Shown here: positions 7,196 to 16,151 of the stretch, in pieces
Position numbering within the stretch: the stretch's first letter is position 1
Layout: every line of letters starts with the position of its first letter
Notes under the pieces: model-generated
The model's database searches: none
Told to the model about the DNA's origin: nothing
The model's input: only the letters and a program-made list of their open reading frames with translations
DNA from: an uncultured Senegalimassilia sp.
GTDB lineage: Bacteria; Actinomycetota; Coriobacteriia; Coriobacteriales; Eggerthellaceae
Direction: 5' to 3'
DNA length: 64,000 nt
Assembly: GCF_934636665.1 (NCBI RefSeq)
Contig: NZ_CAKUAT010000001.1
Span: 1-64,000, forward strand
Translations under genes and position numbers: made by a program

Positions 7196-8647
7196 ATGAT
7201 CAGCATGTCCCAAGTCGTAACTATACGGCAATTGAGAAAGAGCGGCGAGAGCATCGCTTCCATAAGCCGGATCACCGGCGTCAGCCGCGACACCGTATAC
7301 AAATACCTCGCCCTTGACGACCTCTCCCCGAAGATGCCCGTTAAACGCCCGGGCTCGTCGATGATGGACCAATACCGCAGCGTTATCGAGGGTTGGCTCG
7401 ACGAGGATGCCAGGTCATGGCGCAAGCAGCGCCACACTGCCGCGCGCATACACGCCCGCCTCAGAGACGAGTGCGGCTGCGAGGCAAGCGAGTCCACCGT
7501 CCGCCACTACGTCGCCCGCCTCAAGGCGGAGCGCAGGGAATCCAAGGAGGCGTTTCTCGATCTGGTATGGGCCCCCGGCGAGGCTCAGGCCGACTTCGGC
7601 GAAGCCGATTTCTACGTCGGCGGCGTGCGAAGGCGGATGCTGTACTTCGTCGTCACCTTCCCTTACTCGAACGTCGGCCTGGCGCAGGTGTTCCCCGGCC
7701 AGAACGCCGAGTGCGTCTGCCAGGGCCTGCGCAACATATTCGAGTACTGCGGCGGCGTCCCAACGCGCATAGTGTTCGACAACGCCACCGGCGTCGGCAG
7801 GAAGGCCTGCTCGACCGTAAGGACCACCGAGATGTTCGCGGCTTTCTCCGCCCATTACGGGTTCGACTACTCTTTCTGCAACCCGGACTCGGGCAACGAG
7901 AAGGGCAACGTGGAGAACAAGGTCGGCTTCATCCGCCGCAACCTGTTCGTGCCCGTTCCCCGCATCGGCGGTGCCGACATATACAACCGCCACCTGCTCG
8001 ACCGCTGCATGCGCCTTTCCGAGCAGAAGCATTGGCGCAAGGGCGAGCCGGAGGCCCGGCTATTCGCGGAGGACCGCGTAGCCATGGCGGGCCTGCCGGA
8101 AAATCCGTTCGACGTCGTGCGCTACGTCAGGCCCAAGGCCGACAAGTACGGCAAGGTCCGCATCGAGGGCAAGCACCTCTACTCGACGGACCCGGCGCTT
8201 GCGGGAACGACGCCGATAGTGGGGCTCGGCGCCACCGACGTGCGCATATACGACGAGGAAGGCACCTTCGTGTGCAGTCACGAGCGCGCCTACGGAGATG
8301 CGCCGTCGGACTCGTCGCAGCCTGCGAGCCAGATAGCGACGCTTTGCAGCAAGCCGGGTGGATGGACGAACAGCAAGGTGAGGGCATGCATGCCCGACAT
8401 GCTGAGGAGCCATCTCGACGGCAAAGACAAAAGCGACCTTCGGGCCAGCCTGAGAACCATGAGGGACGAGGTCGCCGTTCGCGGATGGGACGCCACCGTC
8501 ACGGCCATGGAGATGGCGCTCATTGCGACGGTAGATGCGGCGTCGGTCGCCGTCGCAGCGGCACGCTGCGCGGGAGGCGCCATCGCATATGACGAGCCCG
8601 TCGACCTGTCGGAGTACGACCGCGCGCTGGGAATCGGGGGCAGGTAA
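7196..8647 (+). CDS. istA: IS21 transposase IstA
   Basis: A 483-residue transposase. It has an N-terminal HTH (SIASISRITGVSRDTVYKYL) and an rve-type integrase core with DDE residues in QADFGEADF, in VFDNATG and in EKGNVENKVGF. A C-terminal beta-barrel-like region follows. The start ATG follows GGAGG and AAAGGA. The gene is full length and looks intact. Its stop overlaps the istB start. Confidence 0.93.
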   Translation: MISMSQVVTIRQLRKSGESIASISRITGVSRDTVYKYLALDDLSPKMPVKRPGSSMMDQYRSVIEGWLDEDARSWRKQRHTAARIHARLRDECGCEASESTVRHYVARLKAERRESKEAFLDLVWAPGEAQADFGEADFYVGGVRRRMLYFVVTFPYSNVGLAQVFPGQNAECVCQGLRNIFEYCGGVPTRIVFDNATGVGRKACSTVRTTEMFAAFSAHYGFDYSFCNPDSGNEKGNVENKVGFIRRNLFVPVPRIGGADIYNRHLLDRCMRLSEQKHWRKGEPEARLFAEDRVAMAGLPENPFDVVRYVRPKADKYGKVRIEGKHLYSTDPALAGTTPIVGLGATDVRIYDEEGTFVCSHERAYGDAPSDSSQPASQIATLCSKPGGWTNSKVRACMPDMLRSHLDGKDKSDLRASLRTMRDEVAVRGWDATVTAMEMALIATVDAASVAVAAARCAGGAIAYDEPVDLSEYDRALGIGGR

Positions 8648-9399
8648 TGGCTTTGAAGGCAGAGGAGGCGAGGGAGTTCAAGGACAAGGCGAGGATGATG
8701 TACTTCTCCAACGAGGTGATCGACAGGTTCTGCGCCACGGCAACGCCGGGCCAGCTCGCCGCGGCGGCCGCGATGCTTGATGACGAGCAGGGCGTCAGGG
8801 AAAGGCGCAAGCGAGACAGGCTGTTCAGGAAGGCAAAGTTCCCGCAAGTCAAGTCATTCGAAGGCTACGACTTCTCCCAGGTGTCCTTCCCCGAAGGCTA
8901 CACCGCGGAGGACCTGATGGGGCTGGGGTTCATAGACAGGGCCCAGGACTTCGTGTTCTATGGCCAGACCGGCCGCGGAAAGACCCATCTGGCAATCGCC
9001 ATCGGCGTTGCCGCCGCGAGCTCCGGCAAGACGGTCAGGTTCTTCACCACCGCGGAGCTCGTCATGGCCCTTACGATGGCAAACTCTGCAGGCGCCTTAG
9101 ATCAGTTCATGAGGGACCTGGCAAAGGCCGACCTTCTGATCTTGGATGAGTTCGGGTACGTGCCCCTGGACATTAACGGCGCAAGGCTGCTGTTCCAGGT
9201 GGTGTCAGCATGCTACGAGAAGCGAAGCGTGGTGTTCACCACCAACATCGAGTTCAGCAAATGGGGAACGATCCTGGGCGACGACAAGCTTGCCTCCGCG
9301 ATGATCGACAGGGTGGTCCACCATGGAAGACTCGTCGAGTTCAACGGCACGAGCAAGAGGATGGACAAGGCCTTGATGCTCGGGAAGGCAGAAATCTGA
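8647..9399 (+). CDS. istB: IS21 helper ATPase IstB
   Basis: A 250-residue AAA+ ATPase of the DnaC/IstB type. Walker A is GQTGRGKTHLA near residue 103 and Walker B is LLILDEFGYVPLD, followed by sensor segment VVFTTNIEFSKW. IstB assists IstA in target choice and strand transfer. The ATG shares one base with the istA stop, so translation is coupled. The gene looks intact. Confidence 0.93.
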   Translation: MALKAEEAREFKDKARMMYFSNEVIDRFCATATPGQLAAAAAMLDDEQGVRERRKRDRLFRKAKFPQVKSFEGYDFSQVSFPEGYTAEDLMGLGFIDRAQDFVFYGQTGRGKTHLAIAIGVAAASSGKTVRFFTTAELVMALTMANSAGALDQFMRDLAKADLLILDEFGYVPLDINGARLLFQVVSACYEKRSVVFTTNIEFSKWGTILGDDKLASAMIDRVVHHGRLVEFNGTSKRMDKALMLGKAEI

Positions 9400-9480
9400 G
9401 GCATCGGCGGTTCTTTTGCCAGATTGTCGGAACCGGGCAGCCAAAGTGTCGAGAAAACCGTTGCCAAACACAACGCGCGC

Positions 9481-9600
9481 ACCTCAGCGTTCGGCGAGGC
9501 ATTTCGCCGAACGTTCGGCTGCTCCCCCACGCAGTGGCGACGCCGTCCCGAGCGCCCGCAAATCGAACCCTTCCGTCCTGCAGGACGTGCGGCCTTTTAG
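9481..9600 (+). pseudogene. AraC-family regulator, 3' remnant beyond IS21
   Basis: The frame ending at TAG 9598-9600 reads TSAFGEAFRRTFGCSPTQWRR and on to AGRAAF. This is the second-HTH recognition helix and conserved P-T-x-W-R end of an AraC regulator. It continues the 5' piece at 6814-7080, which ends at IRAVCGSV. There is no start codon or ribosome site here. The short stretch 9454-9480 belongs either to the IS end or to the old gene. Confidence 0.65.
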
Positions 9601-9722
9601 AGCACGCGCGGCTATTTGGAGTTGCAGCTCTGTGCGTATTCGCCAAAATGGATTGTTGTTGCATATGGCAAACTTCATAGAATACGCGGCGGCCGAAGAG
9701 CCGCACGGGAAAGGATTCGCAC

Positions 9723-10343
9723 ATGAAAACCACTGGGAACGCATCCGCTTCCACGTCGAAAACGGGAGGGAGACTAACAGGAAAAGATCTCATCAATGTA
9801 GGCATCTTCACGGCGATATACTTCGTCGTCGTGTTCGCGGTAGCGTGTCTGGGATTCATCCCCATCCTCATGGCTGCCATTTGCGGAATCATTCCGCTCA
9901 TCGCAGGAATACCGTACATGCTTTTTCTCACGCGCGCACGCAAGTTCGGAATGATAACGATACTCGGCCTGCTCACCGGCATCATCATGTTCATCACCGG
10001 CATGGGCTACTTCTCAATCGCAACAGGTCTCGTCTTCGGGCTCATCGCCGACCTCATCTGGAAATCGGGAGGCTACGCGTCAGCATCGCGTGCCATCCTG
10101 TCGCACGGCGTGTTCAGTTGCTGGATCATCGGCAACTTCCTGCCGTTTCTCATCACTGCAGACACGTACCTCCCCACCGTGCGCGCCCAATACGGCGACG
10201 CCTACGTGAATGAGCTCATGACCTATCTGCAACCGGAAACGTACCCGGTTCTGCTCGTAGCATGTTTCGCAACGGGAATCATCGGCGGCTTCATCGGGCG
10301 CGCCATCTTGAAGAAGCACTTCGTGCGCGCGGGCATCGCGTAG
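9723..10343 (+). CDS. MptD/Trep_Strep-type ECF transporter S component
   Basis: The 206-residue integral membrane protein has a short polar N-terminus (Ser/Thr/Lys rich) followed by about six hydrophobic helices. The pattern VGIFTAIYFVVVFAVACLGF and the central TITG/FITG loop fit the MptD-type putative substrate-binding S components of energy-coupling-factor transporters. The start has AAAGGA nine bases upstream. It is followed directly by genes for the T component, a fused double ATPase and an AraC regulator, giving a complete ECF transporter. The substrate is not evident from sequence. Confidence 0.8.
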   Translation: MKTTGNASASTSKTGGRLTGKDLINVGIFTAIYFVVVFAVACLGFIPILMAAICGIIPLIAGIPYMLFLTRARKFGMITILGLLTGIIMFITGMGYFSIATGLVFGLIADLIWKSGGYASASRAILSHGVFSCWIIGNFLPFLITADTYLPTVRAQYGDAYVNELMTYLQPETYPVLLVACFATGIIGGFIGRAILKKHFVRAGIA

Positions 10344-10368
10344 AAACGCCGTGGAAGGACCTTAGATA

Positions 10369-11106
10369 ATGGAACTACTTCGGTCGAAGGCAGGAGAGCG
10401 GTCGGTGCGGCTCGACCCGCGCACGAAGATGGTAATGCTGTTCGCAGTCTCAACGGTACTCCTGCTCGGAGGAAACGGAGGCGCGATGTTCGCCGTGCGC
10501 ACGGCGATGCTGCTGTTTCCGTTCGGCCTGCTCGCGATATCAGGGCGCATGCGTGCGGCAGGGATCATGCTCGCGGCGTATCTCGGGTCCTACGCGCTCG
10601 CTGCGTTCGCCGCACCCGCGCTTGAAGGCATAGCGAACGCTATTGTCGTTGCGACAGCGACCGTAGTCTCCCGCTTCGTGCCCACCCTTGCACTCGCGTA
10701 TTTCGTATTCGCCACGACGACGGTATCCGAGTTCATGGCGGCAATGGGGCGCATGCGCATTCCCGACTGGATCGCCATCCCGCTGTCGGTGCTGTTCAGG
10801 TTCTTTCCCACGCTTGGCCAGGAAGCGCGGGCGATCAACGCTGCCATGCGGATGCGAAACATCACCCCGATCTCCTGCGGGGCATCCTATGTGGCAAACT
10901 GCCTCGTCCCGCTCATGAGCTGCGCCGTCTCCATCGGGGAGGATCTGTCCGCGGCCGCTTTGGCGCGAGGACTCGGCGCGCCTTGGCCAAGAACGAACAC
11001 CGGCAGCGTCGGGTTCGCATTGGTCGACGCTGCAGTTGTCGCCGTGTCACTTGCCGCAACGGCGGCGCTCGCCTTGAGCCTCGCATTACCGGAGGCGATC
11101 GCATGA
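10369..11106 (+). CDS. ECF transporter transmembrane (T) component, CbiQ type
   Basis: A 245-residue membrane protein of the CbiQ/EcfT family. It has five or so hydrophobic segments and a cytoplasmic coupling region containing RFFPTLGQEARAINAAMRMR and AALARGLG, equivalent to the two A-x-R-G-type signatures that dock onto the ATPases. It ends in GCATGA, overlapping the ATPase start by four bases. It would couple ATP hydrolysis to the S component encoded upstream. Confidence 0.85.
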   Translation: MELLRSKAGERSVRLDPRTKMVMLFAVSTVLLLGGNGGAMFAVRTAMLLFPFGLLAISGRMRAAGIMLAAYLGSYALAAFAAPALEGIANAIVVATATVVSRFVPTLALAYFVFATTTVSEFMAAMGRMRIPDWIAIPLSVLFRFFPTLGQEARAINAAMRMRNITPISCGASYVANCLVPLMSCAVSIGEDLSAAALARGLGAPWPRTNTGSVGFALVDAAVVAVSLAATAALALSLALPEAIA

Positions 11107-12698
11107 TAAAAGAAGCACAGACCAAATCCCCCGTCCTTTTCATGAGCGAAGCGTCGTTTTCCTATGCGGGGGGACACTCCGGAGCAGGCGTCGAGGGAAT
11201 ATCCCTTTCGCTGGGAAAAGGCGAGGTTGCGTTGCTGTGCGGGCCGTCCGGCTGCGGCAAGACCACCGTCACGCGCCTCGCGAATGGCCTCGCGCCGCAT
11301 TTCTATGAAGGGGCGGAAACCGGCACCGTTCGCGTATGCGGCCTCGACGTCGCGCATGCGGAGCTCTGGGAGACCGCACGATTCGTCGGCAGCGTCTTTC
11401 AAAATCCCAAGACTCAGTTCTACAACGTCGATGTTCGGGGGGAAGTCGCCTTCGGATGCGAGAACCTGGGATTCGAACCCGCCGATATCGAACGGCGGGT
11501 GGACGCTTCGGCAAAGGAGTTCAATCTAACACCCCTGATCGACGAAAGCCTCTTTTCTCTCTCGGGCGGTCAGAAGCAGCGCGTGGCATGCGCAAGCGCC
11601 ACAGCTACGTCTCCCGCGCTCATCGTGCTGGACGAGCCGTCGTCCAACCTCGACTTCGAGGCAATCGCGCAGCTTCGCTTGGCAATTGCGCGCTGGAAGG
11701 CCACAGGGACCGCCGTGCTCGTGGCAGAGCATCGGATCCACTACCTTGAGGGGATCGCAGATCACGTGCTCTACCTCGACAGCGGCCACCTCGCGCGCCG
11801 ATGGACGGCTGACGAGTTCGAGCGTCTCGACGATGCCGAGCGCATACGGCTCGGGCTGCGCGCGCGAAGCATCGACGGCATCTTCCGAAACGGCGGTCGC
11901 TGTGACATTCCAGCGATGCCCTATGCGCAAAAGGCAACGCTCGGAGAAAACGCGGTGCGCTTCGAGAACCTGACAGCACGCTGCCGGAAAAACGGAGTCC
12001 TCGAGAAAACCCTCGAAATCGCAAGCCTCGAGTTTCCCGCCGGAAGCATCACGGCACTTGTCGGCGCATGCGGCGCTGGAAAGTCCACCTTCGCCGAAGC
12101 CGTATGCGGCCTCAACCGATGCGACGGAACCGTGACCTTAGAAGGGGCACGCCTGGGAAAGCGTGCGCGCAGGCGCAAATGCTTCATGGTCATGCAGGAT
12201 GCGAGCCACCAGCTCTTCTCGGAAAGCGTGCTCGACGAGGTGGTGCTCGGCATGGAGGGACCCGACAGGCGGCAACGCGGGCTCGACATCCTGCGCGACC
12301 TCGACCTCGACCTATTCGCCGAAGATCACCCGCTGTCGCTTTCGGGCGGGCAGCGCCAGCGCGTCGCCATCGCCCAAGCGCTTGCCACCAGCCGGGCGCT
12401 CGTCGTCTACGACGAGCCGACGAGCGGTCTCGACCTCTTCCACATGCGACAGGTCGCCGAAGGCATCCGCCGCGTGCGCGAACGAGGCATCACGCAGGTC
12501 GTCATCACGCACGATCCGGAGCTCGTGCTATCGTGCTGCACGCACGTCGCCGTAATGGACAGGGGGAGAATCACGGAGGCTTACCCGCTCGAAGAAAGCG
12601 GCATCAGCCGGCTAGCGTCCTTCTTTCGGTCGGAATACCATGCAGGAGAAGATGATCCGCCAATCCGCAAGACTCTTTCTTCGCGACAGAAGGAGTGA
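11103..12698 (+). CDS. Fused double ECF ABC ATPase
   Basis: 531 residues with two complete nucleotide-binding domains in one chain. First: Walker A GPSGCGKTT, signature LSGGQKQR, Walker B IVLDEPSSNLD. Second: Walker A GACGAGKST, LSGGQRQR, VVYDEPTSGLD. This replaces the usual separate EcfA1/EcfA2 pair. The ATG at 11103 is in the ATGA overlap with the T-component stop; the longer frame from 10983 is spurious. The gene ends inside the ribosome site of the AraC gene. Confidence 0.9.
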   Translation: MIKEAQTKSPVLFMSEASFSYAGGHSGAGVEGISLSLGKGEVALLCGPSGCGKTTVTRLANGLAPHFYEGAETGTVRVCGLDVAHAELWETARFVGSVFQNPKTQFYNVDVRGEVAFGCENLGFEPADIERRVDASAKEFNLTPLIDESLFSLSGGQKQRVACASATATSPALIVLDEPSSNLDFEAIAQLRLAIARWKATGTAVLVAEHRIHYLEGIADHVLYLDSGHLARRWTADEFERLDDAERIRLGLRARSIDGIFRNGGRCDIPAMPYAQKATLGENAVRFENLTARCRKNGVLEKTLEIASLEFPAGSITALVGACGAGKSTFAEAVCGLNRCDGTVTLEGARLGKRARRRKCFMVMQDASHQLFSESVLDEVVLGMEGPDRRQRGLDILRDLDLDLFAEDHPLSLSGGQRQRVAIAQALATSRALVVYDEPTSGLDLFHMRQVAEGIRRVRERGITQVVITHDPELVLSCCTHVAVMDRGRITEAYPLEESGISRLASFFRSEYHAGEDDPPIRKTLSSRQKE

Positions 12699-12702
12699 GG
12701 CC

Positions 12703-13680
12703 ATGACAGTATTCGACATACTCGCAAAGAGAAACGCCAACAAGCTGCGCGCCGTCAGAGCGGACGGGGCGTCCATTCGATACCATCTGCGCATGGACGG
12801 CAGCGAGGCGGGCGTCATTGATGTGTTCGAGCTCTTCAACGGCGTTTCCCTGGCGTTCAACAACATCCCCCAAGGCACCGCGTCATGGGACGACATCGAG
12901 CCGCTCGAGCTCCAGATTGACTGGTGCTTGCGCGGTCGGTTCCAACTTGACGATGCCATCCGCCTCGGAGACGGTGAGCTTGCCGTGCATGACGAGCGGG
13001 TTAGAAAGCGCTCCATGAGGTTTCCCGCGCCGTTGTACACAGGATTTACCATCAGAATCAGCCGGTCGGAGGGAGCGGAGGTTCTCTCCCGCCTCCTCTC
13101 ACTCGACTTCGATGCCCTTGCGCAGCGGCTCACAGGGTCGAGCGGCTGCAAGATCTATGCGCCCGACCCCTCAATGAAGGCTCTTCTCGAATCGTTTTGG
13201 GATATCGACGAACGGGAACCGCTGATGCGGCTGCGCCTCAAAGCGCTCGAACTCATCTCTCTTGTCAACGCGACCCCTCGTCTTGCCCCGCGAGCAGAAG
13301 ACTATCTGCAAAGAAGCACTATCGAATCTCTTGAAAGGGGCATGAGGCTTCTCGGATCGAATCTCGAGCAGAACGTCGCAGTGGCAGATGTGGCAGAAGC
13401 GTCATGTATGGGCATATCCGCTTTCAAGGAAAAATTCACGAAGGCGTTCGGGATTGCGCCGATGGCATACCGCCGCCAATGCCGTATGGGGCGCGCCGCC
13501 CAGCTTCTTGTCGCAACCGATAAAAACATATCGGATATTGCACTCTCCGTGGGATATCGCAACCCGAGCAAATTCTCCGCCGCTTTCGCGGCAACCTTCG
13601 GACGATCGCCTTCAGGGTACCGAGCTGCAAACAGCTCAGGTAGCGTATATTTAGTAAATGCCTTTCAGCTGCGCGAGTAA
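12703..13680 (+). CDS. AraC-family regulator (PchR-like) of the ECF operon
   Basis: A 325-residue protein with an N-terminal ligand domain and a C-terminal double HTH (ADVAEASCMGISAFKEKFTKA and ISDIALSVGYRNPSKF, then FGRSPSGYR). I start at ATG 12703 because AAGGAG overlaps the ATPase stop just upstream. The arrangement resembles PchR-type regulators that sit with metallophore or ECF uptake genes and respond to the transported ligand. It is the last gene of the operon and ends 88 bases before att copy 3. Confidence 0.8.
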   Translation: MTVFDILAKRNANKLRAVRADGASIRYHLRMDGSEAGVIDVFELFNGVSLAFNNIPQGTASWDDIEPLELQIDWCLRGRFQLDDAIRLGDGELAVHDERVRKRSMRFPAPLYTGFTIRISRSEGAEVLSRLLSLDFDALAQRLTGSSGCKIYAPDPSMKALLESFWDIDEREPLMRLRLKALELISLVNATPRLAPRAEDYLQRSTIESLERGMRLLGSNLEQNVAVADVAEASCMGISAFKEKFTKAFGIAPMAYRRQCRMGRAAQLLVATDKNISDIALSVGYRNPSKFSAAFAATFGRSPSGYRAANSSGSVYLVNAFQLRE

Positions 13681-13767
13681 GGCGCGAAGCGCAAACACTA
13701 TCAAACTTGCGTGTCCACACGGATAGACCAAGAGCAGAATTGCAAAAAACAGACCACTATTTCTTTT

Positions 13768-13781
13768 ATCGAGTGGGAGTA
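13768..13781 (+). other. att-like guaA 3'-end core, copy 3
   Basis: ATCGAGTGGGAGTA, followed by A, reads I-E-W-E-stop (TAA). It shares 11 bases with copies 1 and 2 and with the guaA end. It follows the ECF operon and may mark the right border of the island array. Confidence 0.6.
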
Positions 13782-13843
13782 AATCCCGGCGTCTACGGTT
13801 CGCGACGGTAGACAACGAAAAGCGACATAATCGCAGGTAGATA

Positions 13844-13878
13844 AGGGTGCTCTTGGGAACTGAGAACACCCTTTCTTA
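13844..13878 (+). terminator. Terminator right of att copy 3
   Basis: AGGGTGCTCT (13844-13853) pairs with AGAACACCCT (13863-13872) with one mismatch, followed by TTCTT. It sits between the ECF operon end and the convergent sirtuin operon. Confidence 0.6.
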
Positions 13879-13903
13879 CGATCTGAAACGCTTGGTACCC
13901 CTG

Positions 13904-14354
13904 CTATTCCCCACAGTCGCGCGCTCTTGAAAGCAATTCGCCCAAGTCAGCTTGGATGGCCTCCGCCTTGCTCCCAAGCTGCAGCGGAGCCGAGCCGTTC
14001 GCGATGTTGACGCTCAGCAGATGCGCATGAGCAAGCCGCGCCCTTGTGCTCAAGGAGGGAGCGCAGGTCGAGATAGGGCTGGGCGGCGGGCTCCCGCAAC
14101 ATGAACTCGATATAGCGCGCGTAGTAGGCCCACTGCTGCTCGAGCGAGGGGTAGAGGTGGTAGAACCCATCGAAAAGGCTCTTGAAGCCGAATGCCTGTC
14201 GCCAGTCGTCCAGCCCGGCGCGTGCCATTCCCGCGCGGTTATAGTGGTTGAACCCGGCGGCGCTCGACATGCCCGATCCGATGCCGACGAGCACAGCGTC
14301 CGCATCGTCGATGAGGCCGCGAAGCCTGCTTGCGCCTTGCGCTACGCTTGACAT
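13904..14354 (-). pseudogene. Third sirtuin-like gene, internally deleted
   Basis: From the ATG at 14354, which overlaps the upstream sirtuin stop by 13 bases, the first 95 residues match the start of its neighbours: DADAVLVGIGSGMSSAAG, then FKSLFDGFYHLYPSLEQQWA and LDLRSLLEHKG. The NAD-site TTNxD region and zinc part are missing. A sirtuin-like C-terminus (NIANGSAPLQLGSKAEAIQA, then DLGELL) follows in another frame to the stop at 13904. An internal deletion of roughly 150 codons plus a frame change explains both halves. Confidence 0.65.
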
Positions 14355-15040
14355 AGGGCGATCTCCCTGAAAGCCGCCGCCATGTCGCCTTCCACGAGAA
14401 TGTCCTCGCAAGAGGCGTTGGGAGCCACAGCTTCGCTGTAGTTGAACACGATGTAGGTAACGTGCTCGCACGCGTCGACAACTTGCGCGAGCATCCGCTT
14501 GATGACGCCGTTTCGCATTCCCACACCCAGCTCGAGGATGACCACCCTGCCGTTGCGATGAGCCCGCACGAGTCGCGCGAGCTCATCGAGCTGCGCTAGC
14601 GCCGTCGCATCTGGATGGGCAAGCCGCTGCTCGTCGATCGATGTAGAGATGCTGCCCTCCGTCTCGAGCACGCGCTTCTCGCTGAGCCCGGCTTTCACGA
14701 AATGCCCGTCGATGTTGCAGGTGACCACGAATGTGTCGGCATGTCCCGTGAGGCGGAGCAGCTCGAGCATAAGCGGGCTGGGCTCGTATTCAATATGCTC
14801 CCTGCGCAAGAAGCGCGCGGTCCAGCGATCGCGCACGTCCGCGTTCGGGGAGGCAAGCCCCTGCAGTATGCAACCCACGCCGTCGAGCCTGGCGAGGTCT
14901 CCGTACGCCTCCCAAAAATGGTCGTCGCCAAGGAACATGTTGAGTCCCTCCGCCATGTCGAACCCATTGCTCGCGCCGATGACGACGAGGTCGGCCTCGG
15001 ACAACGCCTGGTTTACGCGAATCGCCTTCGCCATATCCAT
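14342..15040 (-). CDS. Sirtuin-like protein without zinc cysteines
   Basis: A 232-residue Sir2-fold protein. It keeps the NAD-binding start (GASNGFDMAEGL at 22-33) and a TCNID (107-111) in place of the usual T-x-N-x-D. The four-Cys zinc module is absent, and ETEGS stands where deacetylases have the catalytic His. Such SirTM-like proteins may ADP-ribosylate or merely bind NAD derivatives. GGAGG lies six bases before the ATG. It is the middle of three co-directional paralogues, four bases after the first. Confidence 0.7.
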   Translation of the reverse strand: MDMAKAIRVNQALSEADLVVIGASNGFDMAEGLNMFLGDDHFWEAYGDLARLDGVGCILQGLASPNADVRDRWTARFLRREHIEYEPSPLMLELLRLTGHADTFVVTCNIDGHFVKAGLSEKRVLETEGSISTSIDEQRLAHPDATALAQLDELARLVRAHRNGRVVILELGVGMRNGVIKRMLAQVVDACEHVTYIVFNYSEAVAPNASCEDILVEGDMAAAFREIALCQA

Positions 15041-15043
15041 GGG

Positions 15044-16009
15044 TTACCTCCCCAGCTTTTGACGCACGCCTGCGAGCACGTCGGCGATGTCGGCGCGGAT
15101 GGCAATCCCGTGGTCCTCAATCGCACGAGGCAAAAAGCGCGTCGCGTTGTTCACCGCAATGTAGCTTGCCTGCGGCAGCTGCGCCGTGAGCGCCCAGAAG
15201 GGTTCCTGGATGAATGCTGGCGTGATACGGCCGACGCCAAGCTCGAGGAAGAGGATCTTTTGCCGCTTATGCGCGCTAAGCCAATCGGAGACCTTGCGAT
15301 ACTGCTCCTCGTAAAGCTCGCCCTGCAGGAAATTCCCGTAGCCGCGCACCCAGGGAAAGGCCTCGGCCCCACAGTGCGGGCAGCGCGGAACGAGCTCGCT
15401 CGGCACTTCCAGACCGTCCCCCATTGCCTCTATCATGCGAGCGACCGGCTCGGTTGCATCCCATACGTCGTCGGCGCAGCAGCGAGAGCACTGGAGGAAT
15501 CGATGGTCGCCCTGGATCTCGGCCACCTTGCCCCAGGGGTAGATCTTCACGAACTGCGTGTCCTGGTTGGTCGTGAGCACGAAGAAGTCTTTGCCGCGAA
15601 GGATGGCGTCGAGGTCCTTGTAGGGATTGCGCAGCGGGGCATTAAGCGTGGTGTCGAGAAAGGTAGCCAGATAGCCCCAGCGCGCTTCGGCGGTGGGCCA
15701 ACGATAGAAGGACCCTTCGAAGGCGCCCTTGAAACCGTAGCGTTCGGCAAACTTGCCGAAGTGCTTGCGGTAGGTGGCGCTGTCCTCGTAATAGAAGTCG
15801 CCGCCGCCTGCGGCGGAAAGCCCGGACGCGCCCCCGACGAGCACGCAATCAGCTTCCTCGACCAGGCGAGCAAAGGCTTCGATTTCCTGCTCGAAGGAAG
15901 CCGGTTGGCGGTCGCTTAGCTCGTAGGGGGTGCCTCCGGACCGGTAGGCGGCCTGAAAGGCGAACGATCGGTTGGTAAGCTCGATGACGAGCTGTTCGTA
16001 CGGGGTCAT
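15044..16009 (-). CDS. SirTM-like sirtuin (NAD-dependent ADP-ribosyltransferase/deacetylase family)
   Basis: 321 residues. Sir2 motifs are GGASGLSAAGG (59-69), TTNQD (146-150) and QGDH (166-169), with zinc pairs C174/C177 and C210/C213. The Q-G-D in place of the deacetylase H-G is the mark of class-M (SirTM) sirtuins, several of which are protein ADP-ribosyltransferases usually encoded beside macrodomain, LplA and GcvH-like genes. None of those partners is visible here. It is the first gene of a row of three sirtuin paralogues and is divergent from a TetR gene. Confidence 0.75.
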   Translation of the reverse strand: MTPYEQLVIELTNRSFAFQAAYRSGGTPYELSDRQPASFEQEIEAFARLVEEADCVLVGGASGLSAAGGGDFYYEDSATYRKHFGKFAERYGFKGAFEGSFYRWPTAEARWGYLATFLDTTLNAPLRNPYKDLDAILRGKDFFVLTTNQDTQFVKIYPWGKVAEIQGDHRFLQCSRCCADDVWDATEPVARMIEAMGDGLEVPSELVPRCPHCGAEAFPWVRGYGNFLQGELYEEQYRKVSDWLSAHKRQKILFLELGVGRITPAFIQEPFWALTAQLPQASYIAVNNATRFLPRAIEDHGIAIRADIADVLAGVRQKLGR

Positions 16010-16039
16010 ACTGCTCTCGCTTTCGTGTACAATGAACAG

Positions 16040-16072
16040 GTGTCTATAAACAGTATCGTTGTCGATTTACAC
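16040..16072. promoter_or_regulatory. Imperfect dyad between sirtuin and TetR genes
   Basis: GTGTCTATAAACAG (16040-16053) and GTTGTCGATTTACAC (16058-16072) form an interrupted inverted repeat (GTGT..AT..ACA on both arms). It lies in the divergent promoter region and is a candidate TetR operator. Confidence 0.5.
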
Positions 16073-16151
16073 AAGGGCAATGAACAGATCGGGGGCGCTG
16101 TCGATAAACGGACGAGCGCCGAAAACCGTTGAGCCACCTGGAGGGGAAACG

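Larger units (their letters stand above)
7081..9453 (+). mobile_element. IS21-family insertion sequence
   Basis: About 2.37 kb, typical for IS21. It contains istA and istB in a one-base overlap (TAATG). Imperfect terminal inverted repeats are CGACACTTCGGCTG at 7083-7096 and, reversed, CGACACTTTGGCTG at 9438-9451, with similarity continuing a further dozen bases inward. Exact outer tips and target duplication could not be fixed: AAAA flanks both sides if the tip is taken as (G/C)TCGACACTT. It separates two pieces of one AraC gene. Confidence 0.85.

Noticed and set aside
7070..9490. AGCGT at both IS21 flanks (7074-7078 and 9486-9490) as the target-site duplication
   Set aside because: It would place the two inverted repeats at unequal distances from the ends (about 4 and 27 bases), which does not suit an IS; the boundary was left open instead.
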